Of a DNA stretch of 64,000 nucleotides, positions 49,885 to 60,902 are shown piece after piece. Source of the stretch: Arenicola marina (lineage: Eukaryota; Annelida; Polychaeta; Arenicolidae). The stretch is taken from NCBI GenBank assembly GCA_964019135.1, contig OZ025249.1, positions 3,906,001-3,970,000 of the forward strand, given 5' to 3'. The translations under genes were made by a program, and so were the position numbers. The notes beneath the pieces were generated by a model. It saw only the letters and a program-made list of their open reading frames with translations. It did not search any database and had not been told where the DNA came from. The first letter of the stretch is position 1, and every line of letters starts with the position of its first letter.

Positions 49885-52800
49885 AGCTGACCACTGGTAT
49901 CCGGGTATCTGAGACACGGAACCAGCTTAGCTGACCACTGGTATCCGGGTATCTGAGACATGGAACCAGCTTAGCTGACCACTGGTATCAAGATATCTGA
50001 GACACGGAACCAGCTTAGCTGACCACTGGTATCCGGGTATCTGAGACATGGAACCAGCTTAGCTGACCACTGGTATCCGGGTATCTGAGACATGGAACCA
50101 GCTTAGCTGACCACTGGTATCCGGGTATCTGAGACACGGAACCAGCTTATCTGACCACTGGTATTCGGGTATCTGAGACATGGAACCAGCTTAGCTGACC
50201 ACTGGTATCCGGGTATGTGAGACATGGAACCGGCTTAGCTGACCACTGGTATCCGGGTATCTGAGACATGGAACCAGCTTAGCTGACCACTGGTTTCCGG
50301 GTATCTGAGACATAGAAACCAGCATATCTGACCACTGGTATCCGGGTATGTGAGACATGGAACCAGCTTAGCTGACCACCGGTATCCGGGTAACTGAGAC
50401 ATGGAACCGGCTTAGCTGACCACTGGTATCCGGGTATGTGAGACATAGAAACCAGCATATCTGACCACTGGTATCCGGGTATGTGAGACATGGAACCGGC
50501 TTAGCTGACCACTGGTATCAAGATATCTGAGACACGGAACCAGCTTAGCTGACCACTGGTATCCACATATCTGAGACATGGAACCAGCTTAGCTGACCAC
50601 TGGTATCCGGGTATCTGAGACATGGAACCAGCTTAGCTGACCACTGGTATCCGGGTATCTGAGACATAGAAACCAGCTTATCTGACCACTGGTATCCGGG
50701 TATCTGAGACACGGAACCAGCTTAGCTGACCACTGGTATTCGGGTATCTGAGACATGGAACCAGCTTAGCTGACCACTGGTATCCGGGTATGTGAGACAT
50801 GGAACCAGCTTAGCTGACCACTGGTATCCGGGTATCTGAGACACGGAACCAGCTTAGCTGACCACTGGTATTCGGGTATCTGAGACATGGAACCAGCTTA
50901 GCTGACCACTGGTATCCGGGTATCTGAGACATGGAACCAGCTTAGCTGACCACTGGTATCCGGGTATCTGAGACATAGAAACCAGCTTATCTGACCACTA
51001 GTATCCGGGTATCTGAGACATGGAACCAGCTTAGCTGACCACTGGTATCCGGGTATCTGAGACACGGAACCAGCTTAGCTGACCACTGGTATTCGGGTAT
51101 CTGAGACATGGAACCAGCTTAGCTGACCACTGGTATCCGGGTATCTGAGACATGGAACCAGCTTGGCTGACCACTGGTATCCGGGTATCTGAGACATGGA
51201 ACCAGCTTAGCTGACCACTGGTATCCACATATCTGAGACATGGAACCAGCTTAGCTGACCACTGGTATCCATGTATCTGAGACATGGAACCAGCTTAGCT
51301 GACCACTGGTATCAAGATATCTGAGACATGGAACCAGCTTAGCTGACCACTGGTATCGGGGTATCTGAGACATGGAACCAGCTTAGCTGACCACTGGTAT
51401 CCACATATCTGAGACATGGAACCAGCTTAGCTGACCACTGGTATCCATGTATCTGAGACATGGAACCAGCTTAGCTGACCACTGGTATCAAGATATCTGA
51501 GACATGGAACCAGCTTAGCTGACCACTGGTATCCGGGTATCTGAGACATGGAACCAGCTTAGCTGACCACTGGTATCTGGGTATCTGAGACATGGAACCA
51601 GCTTAGCCGACCACTGGTATCCGGGTATCTGAGACATGGAACCAGCTTAGCTGACCACTGGTATCCGGGTATCTGAGACATGGAACCAGCTTAGCTGACC
51701 ACTGGTATCCGGGTATCTGAGACATGGAACCAGCTTAGCCGACCACTGGTATCCGGGTATCTGAGACATGGAACCATCTTAGCTGACCACTGATATCCGT
51801 GTATCCGATACATGGAACCAGCTTAGCTGACCACCCACTGGTAGCCATTATCTGAGACATGGAACCAGCTTAGCTGACCACTGGTATCCGGGTATCTGAG
51901 ACATGGAACCAGCTGACGCTGACCACTGGTATCCGGGTATCTGAGACATGGAACCAGCTTAGCTGACCACTGGTATCAAGATATCTGAGACACGGAACCA
52001 GCTTAGCTGACCACTGGTATTCGGGTATCTGAGACATGGAACCAGCTTAGCTGACCACTGGTATCCGGGTATGTGAGACATAGAACCGGCTTAGCTGACC
52101 ACTGGTATCCGGGTATCTGAGACATGGAACCAGCTTAGCTGACCACTGGTTTCCGGGTATCTGAGACATAGAAACCAGCATATCTGACCACTGGTATCCG
52201 GGTATGTGAGACATGGAACCAGCTTAGCTGACCACCGGTATCCGGGTAACTGAGACATGGAACCGGCTTAGCTGACCACTGGTATCCGGGTATGTGAGAC
52301 ATAGAAACCAGCATATCTGACCACTGGTATCCGGGTATGTGAGACATGGAACCGGCTTAGCTGACCACTGGTATCAAGATATCTGAGACACGGAACCAGC
52401 TTAGCTGACCACTGGTATCCACATATCTGAGACATGGAACCAGCTTAGCTGACCACTGGTATCCGGGTATCTGAGACATGGAACCAGCTTAGCTGACCAC
52501 TGGTATCCGGGTATCTGAGACATAGAAACCAGCTTATCTGACCACTGGTATCCGGGTATCTGAGACACGGAACCAGCTTAGCTGACCACTGGTATTCGGG
52601 TATCTGAGACATGGAACCAGCTTAGCTGACCACTGGTATCCGGGTATGTGAGACATGGAACCAGCTTAGCTGACCACTGGTATCCGGGTATCTGAGACAC
52701 GGAACCAGCTTAGCTGACCACTGGTATTCGGGTATCTGAGACATGGAACCAGCTTAGCTGACCACTGGTATCCGGGTATCTGAGACATGGAACCAGCTTA

Positions 52801-53983
52801 GCTGACCACTGGTATCCGGGTATCTGAGACATAGAAACCAGCTTATCTGACCACTAGTATCCGGGTATCTGAGACATGGAACCAGCTTAGCTGACCACTG
52901 GTATCCGGGTATCTGAGACACGGAACCAGCTTAGCTGACCACTGGTATTCGGGTATCTGAGACATGGAACCAGCTTAGCTGACCACTGGTATCCGGGTAT
53001 CTGAGACATGGAACCAGCTTGGCTGACCACTGGTATCCGGGTATCTGAGACATGGAACCAGCTTAGCTGACCACTGGTATCCACATATCTGAGACATGGA
53101 ACCAGCTTAGCTGACCACTGGTATCCATGTATCTGAGACATGGAACCAGCTTAGCTGACCACTGGTATCAAGATATCTGAGACATGGAACCAGCTTAGCT
53201 GACCACTGGTATCCGGGTATCTGAGACATGGAACCAGCTTAGCTGACCACTGGTATCTGGGTATCTGAGACATGGAACCAGCTTAGCCGACCACTGGTAT
53301 CCGGGTATCTGAGACATGGAACCAGCTTAGCTGACCACTGGTATCCGGGTATCTGAGACATGGAACCAGCTTAGCTGACCACTGGTATCCGGGTATCTGA
53401 GACATGGAACCAGCTTAGCCGACCACTGGTATCCGGGTATCTGAGACATGGAACCATCTTAGCTGACCACTGATATCCGTGTATCCGATACATGGAACCA
53501 GCTTAGCTGACCACCCACTGGTAGCCATTATCTGAGACATGGAACCAGCTTAGCTGACCACTGGTATCCGGGTATCTGAGACATGGAACCAGCTTAGCTG
53601 ACCACTGGTATCCATGTATCTGAGACATGGAACCAGCTTAGCTGACCACTGGTATCCAGGTATCTGAGACATGGAACCAGCTTAGCTGACCACTGGTATC
53701 CGGGTATCTGAGACATGGAACCAGCTTAGCTGACCATTGGTATCAAGATATCTGAGACATGGAACCAGCTAAGCTGACCACTGGTATCCGGGTATCTGAG
53801 ACATGGAACCAGCTTGCTGACCACTGGTATCCAGATATCTGAGACATAGAACCAGCTTGCTGACCACTGGTATCCAGATATCTGAGACATGAAACCAGCT
53901 TGCTGACCACTGGTATCCAGATATCTGAGACATGGAACCAGCTTGCTGACCACTGGTATCCAGATATCTGAGACATGGAACCA
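49885..53983. repeat. 44-bp minisatellite (TTAGCTGACCACTGGTATCC), about 93 units
   Basis: The period is 44 bp, the unit continuing GGGTATCTGAGACATGGAAC. Many variant units (AAGATATC, CACATATC, TTCGGGTA, AGCATATC) act as landmarks. They show that about 50110-51900 and 51960-53580 are the same block in tandem: offset 1856 bp in the first part and 1680 bp after a four-unit length change, with almost no substitutions. The last five units (53810-53980) lack TA in TTAGCTG, giving a 42-bp period. Confidence 0.96.
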
Positions 53984-54228
53984 GTGAGAGGTAGCTGAAG
54001 CCAGATCGCACTCCTCAGGTGGCACGCTAACAAAACACTAACAATAACACTTGTTATTGTGGCAATAACACCACAGAGATTGCGTCACCTCAGTGCGGAA
54101 TTACTCGGGGGATTCTGGGTGAGTGCCATCCCTCCTGTTAATCTGCACGGCAGCCATAACTGTGGTGACGAGGAGCGAAACGCTTGCCTCCGCGCCACAC
54201 CCTCCTGGCTGTGTGTGTGCGTGTGGAC
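53984..54228. other. Unique sequence left of the gap
   Basis: About 245 bp, no gene recognisable; it ends in a GTGTGTGTGCGTGTGG run directly before the gap. Confidence 0.5.
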
Positions 54229-54428
54229 NNNNNNNNNNNNNNNNNNNNNNNNNNNNNNNNNNNNNNNNNNNNNNNNNNNNNNNNNNNNNNNNNNNNNNNN
54301 NNNNNNNNNNNNNNNNNNNNNNNNNNNNNNNNNNNNNNNNNNNNNNNNNNNNNNNNNNNNNNNNNNNNNNNNNNNNNNNNNNNNNNNNNNNNNNNNNNNN
54401 NNNNNNNNNNNNNNNNNNNNNNNNNNNN
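54229..54428. other. Assembly gap (200 N)
   Basis: A run of exactly 200 N. The round length suggests a gap of arbitrary declared size, so true spacing across it is unknown. Open frames crossing it are meaningless. Confidence 0.99.
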
Positions 54429-54690
54429 CTCCATTATGGTTTGGACAGAGAAGGTTCGCAAGGCATTTCATTCAGCGATGTCTCTTTTCGAAGTGTCCCG
54501 GCAATTTTTTTCGCAAATGACATTATATCTCCCATGTGCTTGGCAGAAAGGCACGCGAGGCTTTCTCGGCGTCAGAGTCACTCGCCGTACAGACTTCGCA
54601 ATCCCATTTACAGACACTCCCATAGACTTACATCACATGGACGCCGTGGAAGCTTTCTGGCGGGTCCTCAGGCCGTGGTGGAGGATTCCT
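54429..54690. other. Unique sequence right of the gap
   Basis: About 260 bp between the gap and the LINE. A plus-strand frame is open but unrecognisable. Confidence 0.4.
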
Positions 54691-55920
54691 TTACTCTTGC
54701 AACGACCTCCCCGATGTTGACATCATTGTTTTGAATTCCTTAGCAGATTTCATTAACTTTGATTCTTTTTTTAGCATATTCCATAACTTGTTGCCTTGAT
54801 ACTTCACTGACTTATGGCCATAGTGTGTTGTCTTAACGCGTGGCATACATAGAGTTGGTCCATGTTTCAACATGCAATTGCTTTCCTTTAAACGATGCAT
54901 GTCATGAAGGTAACTGGGTCCAATCGTGTTAATACTCTTGTAAACGTCTAAAGCTATACCGCGCAAACGCTCAACATACAGCAAAGTTCTACCCGCTTTG
55001 TTCCTCAATTTTTTATATGCTGATCCAAAATCATTGACAACAAATCTCAGTGCACGTTCTTGTATCTTTTCAATCCTACACATCTTTTTTATATCTCAAA
55101 AATGCCACAAAAAAGGGACAATAATTAAAATGTGAATAGATAAATGAATGAAATAATGTAAGTTTACTATCAACATCCATTGATTTAGACACCCTAACTA
55201 ATACATTAAGACGTTTATCAGCCTTTTTGCACAAACTTGATATGTGGTTGCCCCAATTCAATCTGGAAGCCAGTCGAATACTTAATAATGTTACTTCCTG
55301 TTCCGCTGCCAGTTCTGTACCAGAAACATCCAGCCTCACATATTTCGTTTCGCCTCTCAATTACGGTTGTTTGGTACTTGCTTGGGTTGGCTTTCATGTA
55401 ATTATCGGTGAACCACGTTGTTATTTCCGATAAAGTCTTCTCTAGTGCTACCTTAACCTTGCTAAAATCCTTTCCTTGAGCCGCCACAGTCCTAGCATCA
55501 GCCTTGTTATACTTATCGGCTTCCGGTGAGACGGATACTAATAGGTCATTCCATTAATAAATATTACAGATCTTGGCCAAAAACAGAACCCTGTGGTGCT
55601 CCTTTTCTGAGGGAGAGCCACTCGCTCCGATTATTTTCGAGCTTTACCCTCTGTTCGCGGTTCGTAAGATAACTTGCAACAAGCGAACAAGATTGCTTAC
55701 TGATGCCATAAGCGTTCATCTTGATAATTAATAATCTGTGTGGAAGACAATTGAATGCCTTGGAGACTTCCATTAGTATAGCTCCCATAACTGGATTATT
55801 ATCTAATGCATTTTTGGGAATATTCAAAGAAGCTCTTCAGTAAACGTTGGCAGCTGTGTCCCTTTCTAAACCCAGAGAGTCTGGGTGATAGCCTGAGTTA
55901 AACATATGTCCAGCGATTAC
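54691..55920 (-). mobile_element. Degenerate LINE fragment (CR1/Jockey-type reverse transcriptase)
   Basis: On the minus strand, from high to low coordinates: a decayed fingers region (about 55920-55830), MEVSKAFNCLPHRLLIIKM (about 55780-55720), RKGAPQGSVFG (about 55605-55575), NYMKANPSKYQT (about 55410), then a C-terminal part with IQERALRFVVNDF and LRGIALDVYKSIN ending at 54691. The usual YADD is read as KADA at 55494-55505, so one catalytic Asp is lost. Stops and at least three frame changes split it. Both ends of the element are missing. It is a different, less complete LINE than the one at 19135-20945. Confidence 0.85.
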
Positions 55921-56213
55921 CAAGTTTAAAATCGAAACGTATTCACCCACGAGATGAATTTTCGGAATTAAGAAAGTGCTGTAATTATATTGAATATCAT
56001 TACTGGATCAGGAGCACCAGGAAACCGTGCTGGCGAGGCCATGGTGAATGCCTTGCTCGTGCCTAACTTATCGTAACTGACGTCCTTGTTATATATACCG
56101 TCCCTGAGCCGTTATTCATAACAATGACGTAAGTTATGCTTGATATGTGCGTTTTCGTCGTAGCCTCACCAGCTACTGCCAATATTATTTATAACATGGA
56201 GAAGAGGAATGAC
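55921..56213. other. Unique spacer
   Basis: About 290 bp, AT-rich, nothing recognisable; possibly further decayed LINE. Confidence 0.4.
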
Positions 56214-56592
56214 GCTGGATGGGATGTCTATATTGTCATTGCCATGGTCTGGATGGGATGTCTATATTGTCATTGCCATGGTCTGGATGGGATGTCTATA
56301 TTGTCATTGCCATGGTCTGGATGGGATGTCTATATTGTCATTGCCATGGTCTGGATGGGATGTCTATATTGTCATTGCCATGGTCTGGATGGGATGTCTA
56401 TATTGTCATTTCCATGGTCTGGATGGGATGTCTATATTGTCATTGCCATGGTCTGGATGGGATGCCTATATTGTCATTGCCATGGTCTGGATGGGATGTC
56501 TATATTGTCATTGCCATGGTCTGGATGGGATGCCTATATTGTCATTGCCATGGTCTGGATGGGATGTCTATATTGTCATTGCCATGGTCTGT
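56214..56592. repeat. 34-bp minisatellite (CTGGATGGGATGTCTATATT), about 11 units
   Basis: The period is 34 bp, the unit ending GTCATTGCCATGGT. Units are nearly identical (variants GCCTATATT, CATTTCCATGG), so the array is young. Three plus-strand frames are open through it (repeat type SLPWSGWDVYI), which follows from the period. Confidence 0.95.
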
Positions 56593-57309
56593 GCCATGTC
56601 AAGATCTCCGAACCGCCATGATGGCATTGGTTGTGTACCGCTAATTACAACACGAGCCCATTGTACGGCTGTAGCGACAAACACGCCACTGTGAGGGCAA
56701 TAACTACATTGAGTCTGTAAGGTTTCTTAATGTAGTTTAAGATACGATAATCGGTTAAACAAATGACGAAAAATGATACGTTATGACAGGCAAGGCAACG
56801 AAACCACTGGTTGGCACCAATATCCTCCCTGCTTATAGGTGGCCATATTGTTCCGGGCAAGGACATGGGCTCTATCCAGGTTAGTTCAACGGGGAGGAAA
56901 ACTGCACCCGCAACTGCCAATGATAATGAGATAATAAAAATAACACAGGAATTGTTTGCAAACTGAGGATTGAAGGGACCATTCTTCCGGTAATTAGCGA
57001 ATAAAAAGCAAGCTAACGTAATTAGGCACCCAGCGTGAGTCCTTCTGCCGGGAGGGAGCTGTGACGTGTTTGTGTAATAGGCCTGCTAACATTGTGGATA
57101 AGTGTCTGGACGCCGCCGTCTCGTGCGGCAGACAGTGATGGACAAGGCACAGCAGGCGATGTCCCCGGCGGCAATCCCGACATCCTATTACAGGAAAGTA
57201 TTCATCCCGGAAACATTGTTAGCACAGCATAAAAAAAGTGAAACTTTGAAGGACCGCCTCCTGTGGCGCCGTTGGTGGCGGTGGATGGAGATTGGATTAC
57301 CGCGCTGGA
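56593..57309. other. Unique sequence
   Basis: About 0.7 kb. A 77-codon plus-strand frame from 57102 is basic and Trp-rich near its end, with no recognised domain. No gene supported. Confidence 0.4.
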
Positions 57310-57370
57310 GCCGCCATCCATTTCCCAGGCGGTGACGTCATTGATTTCAGCGTGGCGGCCATGTTGGCGG
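57310..57370. promoter_or_regulatory. Candidate regulatory element with CRE and YY1-like motifs
   Basis: A perfect CRE octamer TGACGTCA (57333-57340) lies between CCGCCATCC (57311) and GCGGCCATGTTGG (57355-57367), both YY1-like, in locally GC-rich unique sequence. It is about 1.7 kb upstream of the first recognisable cyclase exon and could be its promoter or belong to a minus-strand transcript. Motif evidence only. Confidence 0.25.
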
Positions 57371-58151
57371 GTCTGAGATTGCGTAATAGATAGCTCGGGC
57401 GCCCGAGCGGTCTCACTTACCTGGGGACGCCTCTAGGGACCTCGGCTCCCTCACTGCAGGGATGCTTTATGTCCAGGCACCTTGGACGCAACAAGCCAAT
57501 CGGTGGCGAAGGACAGGAGGACGGACGCCGGGAGATAACCAGAAATGTCTGTATAAAAGAGGGTTTTGTGGGCGTCCCCAGAGGAGGAGAGTGGGGGGGG
57601 GGGGTCAGATTTCTATGGTATCCCGCTGTGACCACCTCATCTCGGTCTCAATCTCCCGCTGATATTGACCGTCTTGAAGTCAGATGATGTCGCAATATAT
57701 TTTATCCATAAAAGGTGACTCGCGCAGCGAGACATCAACGTGATCAAACGATATCTTTTACGAGATTTAAGATAGGAGAGAGGAGGCGGGTGCACATATG
57801 TCATCCCTGCCTCCGCCCCCCCACCCCCCAAGACACGCGTTTTTCCCTCCGCTCTTCTGACCATGTATATCGTTGGCTGGCCGTCTATCCCGTGCCGTCG
57901 CACCCCTCGCCTCACACTGGGGGACAGAGATGGGGGTTTCTCGTGATACGGCCCGACCCTGACCTTTATGATTAGAATGATGCAGCGGCTGAGGTCCTGG
58001 GCTCCGGTCGTCAGATACATCAGATATGTTTACCCATACACTGAAATCTACACACCGCCCCTATCTTCTTCAAGGCCGTATAGCTATGGCATTATGGCTG
58101 GGATATGACGGTCATGAGAGGGGGGTGGGGGGGGGCAGTGGTCTAGGTGGC
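57371..58151. other. Unique sequence with a minus-strand donor-like site
   Basis: On the minus strand a frame of about 72 codons starting at 57635 ends in a consensus donor (CCCCAG followed by GTAAGT, exon end at 57421). The protein is proline-rich and unrecognised. No acceptor or partner exon was found, so this is not called as a gene. Confidence 0.3.
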
Positions 58152-58697
58152 TGGGAGGTTGGATGCTGCTGACACCAGTCGCCAGATGGGATGCTGCTGA
58201 GTGCTGACACAGATGGGACGCTGCTGACACCAGTCACCAGATGGGATGCTGCTGAGTGCTGACATCAGATGGGATGCTGCTGACACCAGTCACCAGATGG
58301 GATGCTGCTGACACCAGTCGCCAGATGGGATGCTGCTGACACCAGTCACCAGATGGGATACTGCTGACACCAGTCACCAGATGGAATGCTGCTGACACCA
58401 GTCACCAGATGGGATGCTGCTGACACCAGTCACCAGATGGGATGCTGCTGACACCAGTCACCAGATGGGATGCTGCTGACACCAGTCACCAGATGGGATG
58501 CTGCTGACACCAGTCACCAGATGGGATGCTGCTGACACCAGTCGCCAGATGGGATGCTGCTGACACCAGTCACCAGATGGAATGCTGCTGACACCAGTCA
58601 CCAGATGGGATGCTGCTGACACCAGTCACCAGATGGGATGCTGCTGACACCAGTCACCAGATGGGATGCTGCTGACACCAGTCGCCAGATGGATGCT
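58152..58697. repeat. 28-bp minisatellite (CCAGATGGGATGCTGCTGAC), about 19 units
   Basis: The period is 28 bp, the unit ending ACCAGTCA or ACCAGTCG. The first few units have deletions (GCTGAGTGCTGACA); the rest are nearly identical. Confidence 0.95.
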
Positions 58698-58799
58698 GCT
58701 GGCTGCCGGGTATGCGTGTCTGACTCTGTACCTCTCACCCAGAGTGCTGATTGCAGATAGGCGACCCAACGAATGATGGATGTGGTATGATGCACATTG

Positions 58800-58940
58800 G
58801 AGGGCGGGAGGGGAAGCACGGGGTGGAGTGTGGGTAGAGTGAGGTGGGAGGGCGGGAGGGGAGGAATGTGGTGGAGTGTGGGTAGGGTGAGGTAGGAGGG
58901 CGGCAGGAGAGGAATGGGGTGGTGGAGTGTGGGTGGGGTG
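58800..58940. repeat. 48-bp tandem repeat, 3 units, G-rich
   Basis: The unit contains AGGGCGGGAGGGG and GTGGAGTGTGGGTAG. It lies within what would be the intron or 5' region just before the cyclase exon. Confidence 0.8.
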
Positions 58941-59024
58941 ATTTGGAAGATTTTAAACATGCCGGCGACCCTCTGGGCGGGGACACGCAATGTGTGATTG
59001 ATCTTATGTGTTATCTTCTTGCAG

Positions 59025-60902
59025 ACACTGAAGGTTTGACCGATGGAAGCGCCGCCGTGACAAGAAAGATGTAATGGACACGGGTCTCTCCACCCCACCC
59101 TCCACCCAAGGTCACGCACTTCAAGGCCATGGTAGCGGGGAAAACAGTCAAGGCCATGACGGCGAGGAGGGTCAAGGTCACTCGTCGTTGGAGCGTTCAG
59201 ACGGCGGCCACGCCTTGACAACGCGGGACAGCGACTGTTCCTCCGGCGTTGGCATGGTGATGTGTTCCCGGCTGAGTGGGGCGTCGCAGCGGCCCCCTCG
59301 CAGGATGTCGGAGTCGCGTCTCCACGCGACGGCGGCTCGCGGGGGTCGCCAGGCTCGGCTGTTCAGCATCAGCTCGGTGTTCGAGGAGGATCGCTGGGTG
59401 ATTCAGGCGCAGATCGAGCACCGGCGGCGAGAGAAATACAAGCAGATGTGCCGGATGTTGGCGCTCATGATGCTTCCGGTGGTGGCGCTGCTGGCGGTGA
59501 CGGCCGTGCTGCTGGCCGGCGCCATCTTGAAGCAGCAGGGCGCCTCCCGCGCCATCACGCACGTCGACTGCTTCTTCTCCCTCAGCGCCGTGGTGGACAC
59601 CATGCAGCATGAGAAGGTCCTCACCGCCTCGGCCCTCATCCTGGCCCGGGCAGGGGTCGGGCGGGCCGCCGCCGGGGGCAGGAGGCGCAGGGCCGGGGCC
59701 CGCACCCTCGGGCCCGGGGCGGAGGCGGGGGCGGAGGCGGGGACGGGGGCGGGGGCGCCGCCGGGTGGGGCCTGGGTGGTGGACGTCCTGGCCGGGGACC
59801 CGCACCCCATCAACCTTACGGTGGCGCGGGGCGGCGTGGACGCGGCCATCCTGACCTCGGTGTGCTGGCCCTCGGCCCTCGCCGGCCAAGCCTTCCAGGG
59901 CGACAACTGGACCGCCGGCTCCAACACCACGCGCACACATCTCCACACTCGCCAGACGGCGCTGCGGCTGCTGGAGGACTTCCGGGCGACCGTGGAATCC
60001 TCGCCAGGGGGCGGGGCGACGCTGGAGGAGGCGGTGACGTTCTTCCAGGACATCGTGGGTGAGTTGTTGAACTGGACCACGGTGACGGTGATGCTGCCCG
60101 GTGAGTCTGTCGACATCTGGACCCCGTGTGTGGCCAAGAGCGTGCTCCTCCGGGCCAGCGCCATCTACGGGGCGCAGCGCATTCTCGGCGAGGCGGCGCT
60201 GACAGACTGCCGCCTGCCCGGCCCCCAGAGGGCGCTGCTCGAGCGCCTGGACGGCCAATCAGAGGCCTACCTGGCTGAGAGCTTCCTCTACCAGCCCAGA
60301 TCCCGCGAGACCTTCCAGTCGTTACTCCACAAAGACCCGTCCGTCAGCGAGACTATAACCCGAATCAAAACCATGATCAAACAGGAAGATTTCAACGGCG
60401 TATGCGCGGCGATGACGTCACACGCCCGTCGGGAGATGCGGGAGGCGTGGCTGGTGGCGATGGACGCGTACACCCGGGTGATCGGGGAGGTGCGCACTTC
60501 GCTGGCGGTGGAGCTGCGGCGCGAGCTAGGCGCCCTGACCCGCGACACCAACCGGCAGATCGCCATCTACTCCGTTGTCGCCGGCCTCGTCACCCTCATC
60601 TGCGTCCTCGCCAGCCTCTGGTACGCCTCCTGCATCCAGACCCTGACCCACACGCTCAGCATGTACGCCCTCCGCTCCTCCGAGAAGTCCAAGGAGCTGG
60701 CGCAGGAGAAGCGGAAGACGGATAGCCTGCTGTACGAGATGATGCCACCCTCCGTGGCCGACCAGCTGAAGGAAAACCACGAGGTCCAGGCCGAGTACTT
60801 CGAGGCAGTCACCATCTGCTTCGCCGATATCGTGGGCTTCACCACGCTGTCCTCCATGAGCACCCCATTCCAGGTGGTCGACCTACTGAATTCACTCTAC
60901 AG
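59025..60902 (+). other. Exon of the NIT-type guanylate cyclase gene (5'UTR part plus coding)
   Basis: The 5' edge is set by a pyrimidine-rich acceptor (TTATCTTCTTGCAG, AG at 59023-59024). The 3' edge is set by the donor CTCTACAG then GTGAGG (intron starts 60903). A TGA at 59029-59031 is in frame with the coding start, so the exon begins in 5'UTR if this acceptor is used. A five-codon upstream frame (59043-59060) precedes the main start. Earlier non-coding exons and the promoter are not identified. Confidence 0.7.
59043..59060 (+). promoter_or_regulatory. Upstream open reading frame in the cyclase leader
   Basis: ATG GAA GCG CCG CCG TGA: a five-codon frame ending 13 bases before the main ATG. 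Its -3 base is C, a weak context, while the main ATG has G at -3 and G at +4. It could lower translation of the receptor. The effect is inference. Confidence 0.35.

Noticed and set aside
54059-54734. Frames of 100-200 codons crossing the N run
   Set aside because: They span 200 undefined bases and have no recognisable protein on either side.
59197-60258. 353- and 253-codon antisense frames opposite the cyclase exon
   Set aside because: Shadow frames of a very GC-rich coding exon; low-complexity products with no domain.
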